Assembly: GCA_035519535.1 (NCBI GenBank)
Contig: DATIWF010000068.1
Location: 1-64,000, forward strand
Origin: DATEGZ01 sp035519535
Lineage (GTDB): Bacteria; Acidobacteriota; Vicinamibacteria; Vicinamibacterales; SCN-69-37
DNA: 64,000 nt
Reading direction: 5' to 3'
Shown here: piece by piece, positions 18,132-26,414 of the stretch
Layout of the letters: each line of letters opens with the position of its first letter
Position numbering within the stretch: position 1 is the first letter of the stretch
Program-made: the position numbers and the translations under genes
The notes under the pieces: generated by a model
What the model saw: only the letters and a program-made list of their open reading frames with translations
The model's database searches: none
What the model was told of the DNA's origin: nothing

Positions 18132-19381
18132 GGATCCTCTCCCGTAATGAGACGCACGGACCGCTGGTACGTCAGATACGCGAACGCCCACTGGGTCATG
18201 ACCGACAATCGGTTGCGGAAGCCGATGAGCTTCAGGATGTGGACGAACAGCCAGAAGAGCCACGCCGGATAGCCCTTGAACCGTCCCCACGGCAGGTCGC
18301 TCACGGCCGAGTTGCGGCCGATCGTCGCGAGGTTGCCGAGATTCCGGTACACGAACGGCTCGCGCGGCTGTCCCGCGATCGCCCGGCCGATGCTGCGCGC
18401 CGCGTGCACGCCGCCCTGAATCGCCACCTGCGCGACGCCGGGCAGCGGCCGCCCGTCCTTGCCGTTCATGATCGCCAGATCGCCAATCACGAACACCTCG
18501 GGGTGTCCCGGCAGCGTGAGATCGTCGTTGACCTGCACGCGTCCGACGCGATCGACCGGCCCGCCCAGGGCGCGTCCCAGCGGCGACGCCGACACCCCGG
18601 CTGCCCAGAGGATCGTGCCCGCTTCGATGGTCTCGGCGCCGATCTGCACCTTGTCTGCCTCCACGCCTGTCACCGTCCGTCCCGTCCAGACGGCGACGCC
18701 CAATCGCTCGAGCGCTCGCCGCGCGAAGGCCGACAGCGTCGCCGGATACGCCGGCAGCACGTTCGGTCCGCCTTCGACCAGAATGATCCGCGCCGACTCC
18801 GGATCGATCGTCCGGAAATCGTGCGCGAGAGCGTGCCGCGAGATCTCCGCGAGCGCGCCCGCCAGCTCCACGCCCGTCGGCCCGCCGCCCACGACGACGA
18901 ACGTGAGCAGGCGCCGTTGCCGGACCGGGTCCGTTTCCCGCTCGGCTTCCTCGAAAGCGAGAAGAACCCTACGTCGTATATCGAGCGCATCCTCCAACGT
19001 CTTCAGTCCCGGGGCGAACCGCGGCCAGTCGTCGTGCCCGAAATAGGCGTGGGCCGCCCCGGCCGCGACAATCAGGTAGTCGTACGGCGCCTGGCCGTCG
19101 GCCAGGGTCACAGTTTTGTGATCGACGTCGATCGCGGTCACCTCGGCGAGCCAGACCTCGACATTGGCCTGCCGCCGGAGAATCCAGCGAATCGGCGACG
19201 CGATGTCGCCCGGCGAGAGACCGGCCGTCGCGACCTGATACAGGAGCGGTTGGAAGACGTGATGGTTGCGCCGGTCGATGAGCAGCACATCGACCGGCGC
19301 ATGACGAAGCGCTTTCGCGGCGTTGAGCCCGCCGAAGCCGCCGCCGATGATGACGACGCGCGGACGCGCCCGAGTGGTCAC
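18113..19381 (-). CDS. ndh: Type II NADH dehydrogenase (NDH-2)
   Basis: A 422-residue flavoprotein that passes electrons from NADH to quinone without pumping protons. FAD-binding GGGFGGLNAAK lies at residues 12-22 and the NAD-binding VVVGGGPTGVELAG at about 163-176; the FAD-contacting EVFVIGDLA follows near 290. A C-terminal amphipathic/hydrophobic stretch (PAWLFWLFVHILKLIGF) should hold it to the membrane. It forms an operon with DUF3810 (overlapping) and the Yip1 gene 10 nt upstream. Confidence 0.92.
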   Translation of the reverse strand: MTTRARPRVVIIGGGFGGLNAAKALRHAPVDVLLIDRRNHHVFQPLLYQVATAGLSPGDIASPIRWILRRQANVEVWLAEVTAIDVDHKTVTLADGQAPYDYLIVAAGAAHAYFGHDDWPRFAPGLKTLEDALDIRRRVLLAFEEAERETDPVRQRRLLTFVVVGGGPTGVELAGALAEISRHALAHDFRTIDPESARIILVEGGPNVLPAYPATLSAFARRALERLGVAVWTGRTVTGVEADKVQIGAETIEAGTILWAAGVSASPLGRALGGPVDRVGRVQVNDDLTLPGHPEVFVIGDLAIMNGKDGRPLPGVAQVAIQGGVHAARSIGRAIAGQPREPFVYRNLGNLATIGRNSAVSDLPWGRFKGYPAWLFWLFVHILKLIGFRNRLSVMTQWAFAYLTYQRSVRLITGEDPWPSHK

Positions 19382-19391
19382 ACGCTACACG

Positions 19392-19958
19392 TTACATGAA
19401 GCGGCTGCCGAGGCCCGCACCGGCCAAACCCATGAAACCGACGATGGCCATGATGATCCACATGATCACCATCGCGATGACGCAGACGATGACGGCCTTC
19501 ATCGTGTCGTCGTACTCGAGGGCCTGCTTCACGCCGATGACGAGCGCGATCAGCTGCCAGATGGCCAGGCCCAGGCCGATCAGGAGGCCGAGGATCGGGA
19601 TCACCACCAGAATGCCGAAGAGTCCAGGCGAGGCGGCGAACCCGCTTACGCGCAGCAGCTGGCCCCAGTCGGCTTGCGTGTTCTTGCCGGGCATGAGCTT
19701 GGTGCCGACGTAGAACAGCACGTAGGAGCCGACCGCCCACGCGATTGGCGCGAGAACGAGCGAGAGCACGAAGGCCGTCAAGCCGGCGCCGAAACCCAGC
19801 GCGCCCAGCCAGATGAGCCCGGGCAGCGCGCGCGAGACCGCCGCGGCCACCACCACGGTCGCCGCCTGCTGCGTCGCGGTCGCGTCGTTCTCGACTTCTT
19901 CAAACGTCGATGCCTGAAGCTTCAATGCGCCAATCACACGATCCTGGAAGCTCGCCAT
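19392..19958 (-). CDS. Yip1-family membrane protein
   Basis: A 188-residue integral membrane protein with four to five hydrophobic segments in residues 30-180 (for example IALVIGVKQALE between helices), matching the YIP1 domain layout. Function unknown in bacteria. The ATG is preceded by a strong Shine-Dalgarno (CGGAGG); a minus-strand TAGAAT at 19989-19994 is a likely -10. It is the first gene of the Yip1/NDH-2/DUF3810 operon. Confidence 0.82.
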   Translation of the reverse strand: MASFQDRVIGALKLQASTFEEVENDATATQQAATVVVAAAVSRALPGLIWLGALGFGAGLTAFVLSLVLAPIAWAVGSYVLFYVGTKLMPGKNTQADWGQLLRVSGFAASPGLFGILVVIPILGLLIGLGLAIWQLIALVIGVKQALEYDDTMKAVIVCVIAMVIMWIIMAIVGFMGLAGAGLGSRFM

Positions 19959-20063
19959 AGGACCTCCGGAAGGATGTCGTCCGGGGACATTCTACGTGTA
20001 CCAAAGCGCACAACGATGCGGACTTTTCATCAGGCGGTCGTAAACGGACTGCTACACTGTGGC

Positions 20064-22100
20064 ATGGCTGAGTCCCCGGTCGCCCCGCCGCGCTCCTGGG
20101 GTCGATCCACCGTCCAGACCGCGTGCCCGCTCGATTGCCCGGACTCGTGCAGCCTCGACGTCACCGTCGAGCGCGGCAGGCTGCTCCGGATTGACGGCAG
20201 CCGCCGCGCGGTCTCGACCGAGGGGTACATCTGCGGCAAGGTCCGGCGCTTCGACCGGCGCGTGTATCACGACGACCGGCTGCTCCACCCGGCCATCCGC
20301 AAGGGCCCCAAGGGCAAGGCGGCGTTCGAGCGCGTGACGTGGGATGAAGCCCTCGACCTGATTGCGGCGCGGATGCGCCACGCGCGCGACGCCTTCGGCG
20401 CCGAGTCGGTGCTGCCCTTCAACTACGGCGGGTCGAACGGCCTGCTCACGCACCAGCTGGAGGACGCGCGCCTCTTCAGGCGATTCGGGGCCTCGCGGCT
20501 GGATCGCACGCTCTGCGCGGCGCCCACCGGCCTGGCGGCGACGTCGATGTACGGCAAGATGGCCGGCGTCGCCTATCCCGATTTCGAGGCGGCCCGGCTC
20601 ATCGTCGTGTGGGGCTGCAACCCGTCGGCGACCGGAATCCATCTCGTCTCGCACATCAACAAGGCTCAGAAGCAGGGCGCGCGGGTCGTCGTGATCGATC
20701 CGCGACGGACGCCGCTCGCGCGGCACGCGGATCTGCACCTCGCGTTGCGTCCGGGCACGGACCTGCCCGTGGCGCTGGCCATCATCAACGACCTTTTCGA
20801 GCGCGGCCGGGCCGACGAGGCCTTTCTCGCGGCGCATACGACCGGAGTGGACGAGCTGCGCCGGGCCGCGCGCGACTGGTCGATCGATCGCGCGGCGGCC
20901 GAAGCCGGTCTCGCCGCCGAAGACCTGCGCACGGTGGCCGAGTGGTACGGCACGATCTCTCCGGCGTTGATCCGCTGCGGCTGGGGTCAGGAGCGCAACC
21001 GCAACGGGTGCGCCTCGACCATGGCGATCCTCGCGCTGCCGGCGGTCGGCGGCAAGTTCGGCGTCCGCGGCGGCGGCTACACGATGAGCAACTCGGCCGC
21101 CTGGGGCGTCAAATCCGACCAGCTGATCGACGTGCCCGAGCCGTCCACGCGCCTCGTCAACATGAATCGCCTGGGGCGGGCGCTCACCGAGGATCCGGAT
21201 CCGCCGATCTCGGTCCTCTTCGTCTACAACTGCAATCCGCTCTCGACCGTTCCGGATCAGAACCTCGTGCGGCGCGGCCTGGCGCGCGAGGATCTGTTCA
21301 CCGTGGTCTTCGAGCAGATCATGACGGACACGACCGCGTACGCCGACGTCGTGCTGCCGGCGACGACGTTCCTCGAACACTACGACATCGCGAAGGGCTA
21401 CGGCGCGTATCACCTGCAGGTGGTGCAGCCGGTGATCGCGGCCGCGGGCGAAGCGCGGCCGAACCACGAGGTGTTCCGCGAGCTGGGGGAACGCCTCGGC
21501 CTCGCCGAGGCGTCGGACGAGTGCGGTGAAGCGGGCGCCTTGATGGAGACGCTGCCGCGCCTGCCGGAGGCACTGGCCGGACCGCTCAGCGACGGCCGGC
21601 CCGCGCCGGGGCCGGCGGACGGACGGCCGATTCAGTTCGTGGACGTCCTGCCGAAGACGCCCGACCAGAAGGCGCATCTCTACCCGCCGGAGCTTGCCGC
21701 GAGCCACGCGCTGTATCACTACGTGCCGGACCCGCGGACCGGGGCGCACCCGCTCGCGCTGATCTCGCCCGCGAGCGAGCACACGATCTCATCGACCCTC
21801 GGCGAACTCCGCCCCGGCATCGCGCGGCTGAAGATTCATCCGCAGGACGCGCAGGTCCGGTCGATTGCGGAGGGCGATACCATTCGGGTCTTCAACGAAC
21901 TCGGTGAGGTGCACTGCGAGGCGTCGGTCACGCCCGAGATCCGTCCGGGCGCCGTGTCGCTGCCGAAGGGCCTGTGGTCGCGGAGCACGCTCAACGGCGC
22001 GACCGCCACCGCGCTCGCACCCGACGCGCTCGAGGGTCTCTCGGGCGGCGCATGCTTCAACGACGCGAGAGTGCAGGTGGAGCTGCTCGCGCGCCACTGA
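20064..22100 (+). CDS. Molybdopterin oxidoreductase (DMSO reductase family), catalytic subunit
   Basis: A 678-residue Mo/W-bis-MGD enzyme. The N-terminus has a [4Fe-4S] motif, CPLDCPDSC followed by CGK about 25 residues later; CAAPTG, VWGCNPSATG, RRTPLARHAD and the C-terminal molydopterin-dinucleotide-binding domain (about 560-675) follow. There is no Tat signal, so it is probably cytoplasmic. No Fe-S subunit, membrane anchor or maturation gene is adjacent, and the substrate cannot be told; formate-dehydrogenase-like and thiosulfate-reductase-like enzymes share this layout. A TACACT hexamer at 20053-20058 ends 5 nt before the ATG and there is no Shine-Dalgarno, suggesting a leaderless message. 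Confidence 0.88.
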   Translation: MAESPVAPPRSWGRSTVQTACPLDCPDSCSLDVTVERGRLLRIDGSRRAVSTEGYICGKVRRFDRRVYHDDRLLHPAIRKGPKGKAAFERVTWDEALDLIAARMRHARDAFGAESVLPFNYGGSNGLLTHQLEDARLFRRFGASRLDRTLCAAPTGLAATSMYGKMAGVAYPDFEAARLIVVWGCNPSATGIHLVSHINKAQKQGARVVVIDPRRTPLARHADLHLALRPGTDLPVALAIINDLFERGRADEAFLAAHTTGVDELRRAARDWSIDRAAAEAGLAAEDLRTVAEWYGTISPALIRCGWGQERNRNGCASTMAILALPAVGGKFGVRGGGYTMSNSAAWGVKSDQLIDVPEPSTRLVNMNRLGRALTEDPDPPISVLFVYNCNPLSTVPDQNLVRRGLAREDLFTVVFEQIMTDTTAYADVVLPATTFLEHYDIAKGYGAYHLQVVQPVIAAAGEARPNHEVFRELGERLGLAEASDECGEAGALMETLPRLPEALAGPLSDGRPAPGPADGRPIQFVDVLPKTPDQKAHLYPPELAASHALYHYVPDPRTGAHPLALISPASEHTISSTLGELRPGIARLKIHPQDAQVRSIAEGDTIRVFNELGEVHCEASVTPEIRPGAVSLPKGLWSRSTLNGATATALAPDALEGLSGGACFNDARVQVELLARH

Positions 22101-22115
22101 CGCTGGCGCGAGGCA

Positions 22116-22376
22116 GGCTGCATGCTCCATGCTGGGTGCTGAGTGCTAGGTCCTGGGTGCTGGGTGCGTCTGCTAGGTGCTCGTGCGGCGACGACCGGCT
22201 TCCTCTGCGGCAGCCGCTCCTAGAGCGCTGACGCAGGCTCGAAGCACCGAGCGCAGCGAGGAGCACCGCCGATACCGCACCGGCACTTCGCGCGCGCACC
22301 GCGCACCAAGCACCGCGCACCAAGCACTCAGCACCCAGCACCGAGCACCGAGCACTGAGCACCAAGGCATGCAGCC
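22116..22376. repeat. Inverted pair of 7-bp arrays (R1) between convergent genes
   Basis: The left arm (22124-22165) is six units of GCTNRGT type; the right arm (22296-22365) is ten exactly phased units of GCACYNN, the reverse complement. The outer ends GGCTGCATGC (22116-22125) and GCATGCAGCC (22367-22376) are perfect inverted copies. The whole fills the gap between the oxidoreductase and the convergent amidase, ending 1 nt before the amidase stop. A transcript from either side would fold into a long imperfect hairpin, so it may end transcription from both directions. No gene is seen here. Confidence 0.75.
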
Positions 22377-24140
22377 CTATTTCCCCGTCAGCGCCGGCGG
22401 CACGCGCTTCTTCGTGGCCTGCTCGAACGCATACGCGATCTGAAAGAGCTTCGGCTCGCTGCACGCGAGGCCCACGAACGCCGCGCTGTACGGTGTCGGC
22501 TTCGGCGTGAAGCCGGCCGGGAAGGGATTGGCTCCGCCCCCGCCGCCTCCCCCGCCGCCCGGCGTCAGGCCGATCGGGACAACGATCTCCGGGAATCCCG
22601 GACGCGAGGCCAGATTCGAGATCGCCCAGCCGGGGAACATCAGGGCGTCGACCTTGTTGTCTTCAATCGCGGCCGTGAAACCGCGGTCGCCGGCAAGCGC
22701 GAGGTCGCGCGCGCGGTCGGCTTCGTAGCGGGCGCGATCCTGCGCGACGTCCATCTCGTCCGAGATGTCGAGATTGCTCTGGCCGTATTTGATCGCGCCG
22801 GCGCGCGCGTGTGCGGTGTTCCACTCGCGCAACTCGGTCAGCGACTTCACCGGCGCCAGCGGGCCGAGCGACGCGAGATAGGCGTTGAAGTCGCGCTTCA
22901 TGCCGTACTTCAGCACGACCGAGCAGTTCTCGTCCTTGCCCTTCGCGTTGTTGACGCCGGAACAGATCGGATACGAGAGGATGTTCTTCGTCGGATCCGC
23001 TTCGAGGACCGTCGGCATGTTCGCCGGATCGACGACGATCGCGCCGCCGCGCTTGAGCACCTCGATGGCGTCGGCCATGAGCGTCGTCTGCGCGTCGGAC
23101 AGCCCGCCGCGGCCCCCGCGGCCACGGCCGCCCGCAGCCGCCGCCGCGGGCGCTCCGGCCGGCTCGCCGGCGGCCGGAAGTCGATCGTAGTAGTACGCGC
23201 GCGGAATGCCGATGCGGACGCCGCGCAGCCCGTTCGGGGTCAGGAACTTCGTATAGTCGCGGCCCGGCGGCGGCGCGCAGCGCGAGGTGGCCGCGTCGGC
23301 GGGGTCGGGCGCGGCGCTTTCCAGCACGCCAAACAGCATCGCGGTGTCGGTGACCGTCCGCGCCATCGGGCCCGCGGTGTCCTGGTCGGCGGTGATCGGA
23401 ATGATGCCGTGACGGCTGATGCGGCCCGTCGTCGGCCGCAGACCGACGAGCATCGTGAGCGCCGCCGGATTGACGACCGATCCCGCGGTGTCGGTGCCGA
23501 CGTTCGCGGCCCAGAAATTCGCGGCCGTGCCGGCGCCCGAGCTCGATCCGCCCGTGCTCAGCACGGGCCCGCCGTCGCTCGACGGGCGCGGGTCGCGCCG
23601 CGGGTCGTACGGATTGAACGCGAACCCGCCGACGGCGCTGTAGTTGCCGGGCATCGGCGTCGGCGCGCCGGAGACCCAGTTGGCGAGCTCGGTGAGGACC
23701 GTCTTGGCGATGATCACGGCGCCGGCGTCGCGCAGGTTCCTGGTCAGCGTCGCGTCGAACGGCGGCGTGAAGTTCGCAAACGCCAGCGCGCCGCCGGTCG
23801 TCGGCATGTCATTGGTGTGGATGTTGTCCTTGAGCGCGATCGGGATGCCGTGGAGCGGGCCGCGGACGTGGCCTTGCTCGCGCTCGCGGTCCCGCGCGTC
23901 GGCCTCCTCGAGCGCCCGCGGATTGATCGAGATCGCCGCGTTGATCCGCTTGTCGTAGAGCGCGATCCGGTTGAGGTACTGCGTCACGAGCTCGCGCGAC
24001 GTGACCCGATGCTCCTGCATCGCGCGCTGCATGTCGGGGATCGTCGCCTCGACGACCGAGAAGGTCGGAACGCGCGGCTGGGCCTGCGGCCACACGGACG
24101 CGGCGGCCGCCACGACCACCGGAAGCACCAGGTGTCGCAT
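22377..24140 (-). CDS. Secreted amidase-signature (AS) family hydrolase
   Basis: A 587-residue amidase with a signal peptide (1-20). The Ser-cisSer-Lys triad is visible: Lys104 (IALKDNIHT), cis-Ser near 199-201 (TGGSSSGAG) and nucleophile Ser221 (GTDTAGSVVNPA). It hydrolyses amide bonds; the substrate is unknown. Gly-rich runs at about 342-353 (GGRGRGGRGG) and near 540 (a run of nine or more Gly) are lineage-specific insertions like those in the S9 peptidase. Usual length for exported members is about 500-560. Confidence 0.9.
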   Translation of the reverse strand: MRHLVLPVVVAAAASVWPQAQPRVPTFSVVEATIPDMQRAMQEHRVTSRELVTQYLNRIALYDKRINAAISINPRALEEADARDREREQGHVRGPLHGIPIALKDNIHTNDMPTTGGALAFANFTPPFDATLTRNLRDAGAVIIAKTVLTELANWVSGAPTPMPGNYSAVGGFAFNPYDPRRDPRPSSDGGPVLSTGGSSSGAGTAANFWAANVGTDTAGSVVNPAALTMLVGLRPTTGRISRHGIIPITADQDTAGPMARTVTDTAMLFGVLESAAPDPADAATSRCAPPPGRDYTKFLTPNGLRGVRIGIPRAYYYDRLPAAGEPAGAPAAAAAGGRGRGGRGGLSDAQTTLMADAIEVLKRGGAIVVDPANMPTVLEADPTKNILSYPICSGVNNAKGKDENCSVVLKYGMKRDFNAYLASLGPLAPVKSLTELREWNTAHARAGAIKYGQSNLDISDEMDVAQDRARYEADRARDLALAGDRGFTAAIEDNKVDALMFPGWAISNLASRPGFPEIVVPIGLTPGGGGGGGGGANPFPAGFTPKPTPYSAAFVGLACSEPKLFQIAYAFEQATKKRVPPALTGK

Positions 24141-24201
24141 GGCGACAGCCTAGCACTGCGCAGTATCCTTGGCGCGCGATTTGTCCTCGAGGAGCACGCC
24201 C

Positions 24202-25374
24202 ATGCGTCAGATCACACGGCGGGCCGCGCTGGCGGGGCTCGCGGCGGCGGCCGTCGGCGCGCCGGCCGTCCTGCGCCGGCGCTTTCGCCTGTTCGCCCAG
24301 TCATCCACGGAGTACTCCGCGCGCGCGATCCGGCTGGTCCAGGAGACGACCGTCGTGGACCTGCTCAACCAGTTCCGCTTCCCGAACTTCACCGAACAAC
24401 GGCCGCCCAAGAGCGATGTCTGGCTCGGGCGGCCCGGCACGTTCACCCAGGCGGACTGGGACGTGTACCGCTCGTCGGGCATCAACGTCCTGGCTCTGGG
24501 CGACGGCGCCGCCGATTACGACGACGGCCTGCTGTTCTTCGCCCGCTGGAACGGCTTTCTCGCGGGCTACTCCGACTGGTTCACGCGCATCGACGACACG
24601 AGCGACTTCGCGCGCGCGCGGGCGCAGCACAAGGTCGGCGTGATGCTGACCTTCCAGGACTCGATCCATTTCCGCACGCCCGCCGACGTGGACACGTTCT
24701 GGGGCCTCGGCCAGCGCATCTCGCAGCTCACCTACAACTTCAACAACCGCATCGGCAGCGGGTTCCTCGAGGAGCGCGACGGCGGCTTGTCCGTGTTCGG
24801 CCGGTCCATCATGGCGCGCATGCAGCAGGCCGGCATGGGCGTCGACCTCTCCCACTGCGGCGATCAGACGACGCTCGACGCGCTCGAGACCGCCACACGA
24901 CCGGTCATCTTCACGCACGCGACCTGCCGCGCGCTCCTTCCCGGCGCGCTGCGCTGCAAGACCGACGAGATGATCCAGAAATTGGCGAAGACCGGCGGCG
25001 TCATGGGGATCGACTTCATCAGGTTCATGGACCGCGACCAGGAGCCCGTGACGATCGAGCACGTGCTCGATCACTTCGATCACGTCCGGCAGCTCGTCGG
25101 CGTCGAGCACCTGGCCGTCGGCAGCGATCTCGACATGGTCGGCGCGCCCAACCCGATCGGCGGAGGGTCCGATCCGCGGCGGCAGCCGAACTTCGCGCGC
25201 TACAAGTACCACGAGGCCGCGGACGGATCGATCACCGTGAAGGGCCTCGACCACCCGAAACGGATGTTCGACCTCACCGAGGGCCTCATCCGCCGCGGCT
25301 ACGCCGACGCCGACATCCAGAACATCCTCGGCGGCAACGCGATACGCGTGCTCGGCACGATCTGGCCGGCCTGA
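24202..25374 (+). CDS. Membrane dipeptidase family (M19), Tat-exported
   Basis: A 390-residue protein with a twin-arginine signal (MRQITRRAALAGLAAAAVG). The M19 (renal dipeptidase) barrel follows: HSHC-like metal site changed to DLSHCGDQT, later TFTHATCRAL-like motif (VIFTHATCRAL), and HLAVGSDLDM near the end. It would cleave dipeptides in the periplasm. The first zinc-binding motif (DGHND in classical members) appears as DLLNQF, so activity may differ. The ATG at 24202 has a Shine-Dalgarno (GAGGAG). Confidence 0.87.
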   Translation: MRQITRRAALAGLAAAAVGAPAVLRRRFRLFAQSSTEYSARAIRLVQETTVVDLLNQFRFPNFTEQRPPKSDVWLGRPGTFTQADWDVYRSSGINVLALGDGAADYDDGLLFFARWNGFLAGYSDWFTRIDDTSDFARARAQHKVGVMLTFQDSIHFRTPADVDTFWGLGQRISQLTYNFNNRIGSGFLEERDGGLSVFGRSIMARMQQAGMGVDLSHCGDQTTLDALETATRPVIFTHATCRALLPGALRCKTDEMIQKLAKTGGVMGIDFIRFMDRDQEPVTIEHVLDHFDHVRQLVGVEHLAVGSDLDMVGAPNPIGGGSDPRRQPNFARYKYHEAADGSITVKGLDHPKRMFDLTEGLIRRGYADADIQNILGGNAIRVLGTIWPA

Positions 25375-25404
25375 GGGCGCCCGTGACGCCGGCGGCCGCG
25401 CGAA

Positions 25405-26391
25405 TCACCGCGGCCGCGTCGCCTCGGCGAGCTTCGGGTCCACGCGCCAGACCGCGCCCGGCGTGGCGCCGATCCACAGCGCGCCCTGCCCGAACGCCAC
25501 GACCCCGCCGCTCTCGCCGGTGAACTGCTGGACCACGTGATTCGTCCGGGGATCGATGCGCGTCAGCGGCGCGCCGAGGCGGCTCACCCACACGGAGCCG
25601 GCGCCGATCGCGATCTGGCCGGGCGCGCCGGCGCTGCCGATCTGAATCGTGTTGGCGACCTTGTTCGTCTTCGGATCGACGCGCGAGACGCTGCCGGCCT
25701 CCTGATTCAACACCCAGATGGCGCCCTCGCCCACCGCGACAGCGGACGGGCCCTTGCCGACCTTGATCGTCTCGACGATGAGGTTGGTGTAGGGATCGAG
25801 GCGCGTCAGGAGATCGCGCGCGCCGCTCGTCACCCAGAGCGCGTCCAGACCGGCGGCGAGCGCGTTGGCGCCCGGCGCGAGGTAGATCTCGGCGACCGGC
25901 GCGTTGTTCGCCGGGTCGATCCGCACCAGCGTGCCCTTCGGGTCGGTCACGAGCCAGATGCTGCCCACGCTCGTCGAGAGCGCCGTCAGATCGCCGGCCA
26001 GTCTCGACGGGAACGTCGCCGCCACGGCGTCGGTCTTGACGTCCAGACGGGCGACGGCCGCCTGCCCGCAAAGCGGCGCCCACACGCTGCCAAAGGCGGA
26101 CACGAGACCGCCGCATGGCTCCTTGCCAACGGCGATCGTCTTGCTGATCGTGTTGGCCTTCGGGTCGATGCGGGCGATCGATCCGGCTTCGCGGCTCGCG
26201 ACCCAGACGGCGTTCCCGGCCACAAGAATGGCGCGCCGGCCGCTGACCTCGAAGGTGGCGTCAGGCCTGATCGCACTGAGGGGCATCCGCCAGGCGGGCG
26301 GCGCGGGCTTGTCCGGGGACGGTCGAGGAGACTGGAACGGGCCGCCACTCGCCAATACCACGACAGTCAACAAGTTGCCGACGATCCGCAT
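25405..26391 (-). CDS. Secreted Vgb/YVTN-type beta-propeller protein
   Basis: A 328-residue exported protein made of about six repeats of roughly 40 residues with a conserved VWV...RIDPKTNKV pattern, as in virginiamycin-B-lyase-like and YVTN propellers. The N-terminal 17 residues form a signal-like segment. No lyase residues can be confirmed, so it is probably a binding scaffold. Its start is 23 nt from the divergent cytochrome gene, with a shared -10 between them. Confidence 0.82.
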   Translation of the reverse strand: MRIVGNLLTVVVLASGGPFQSPRPSPDKPAPPAWRMPLSAIRPDATFEVSGRRAILVAGNAVWVASREAGSIARIDPKANTISKTIAVGKEPCGGLVSAFGSVWAPLCGQAAVARLDVKTDAVAATFPSRLAGDLTALSTSVGSIWLVTDPKGTLVRIDPANNAPVAEIYLAPGANALAAGLDALWVTSGARDLLTRLDPYTNLIVETIKVGKGPSAVAVGEGAIWVLNQEAGSVSRVDPKTNKVANTIQIGSAGAPGQIAIGAGSVWVSRLGAPLTRIDPRTNHVVQQFTGESGGVVAFGQGALWIGATPGAVWRVDPKLAEATRPR

Positions 26392-26398
26392 GCGCCGT

Positions 26399-26405
26399 CA
26401 TAATA
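26399..26405. promoter_or_regulatory. Overlapping divergent -10 elements
   Basis: CATAATA reads CATAAT on the plus strand (26399-26404, 10 nt before the GTG at 26415) and TATTAT on the minus strand (26405-26400, 8 nt before the ATG at 26391). Each matches TATAAT at 5 of 6 positions. It is the only A/T-rich spot in the 23-nt gap, so one site may drive both genes. Confidence 0.5.
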
Positions 26406-26414
26406 CCGGCTACG

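Noticed and set aside
19323..22100. Longer form of the molybdopterin enzyme
   Set aside because: The first 247 residues are antisense to the NDH-2 and Yip1 genes; the Fe-S motif begins soon after the ATG at 20064.
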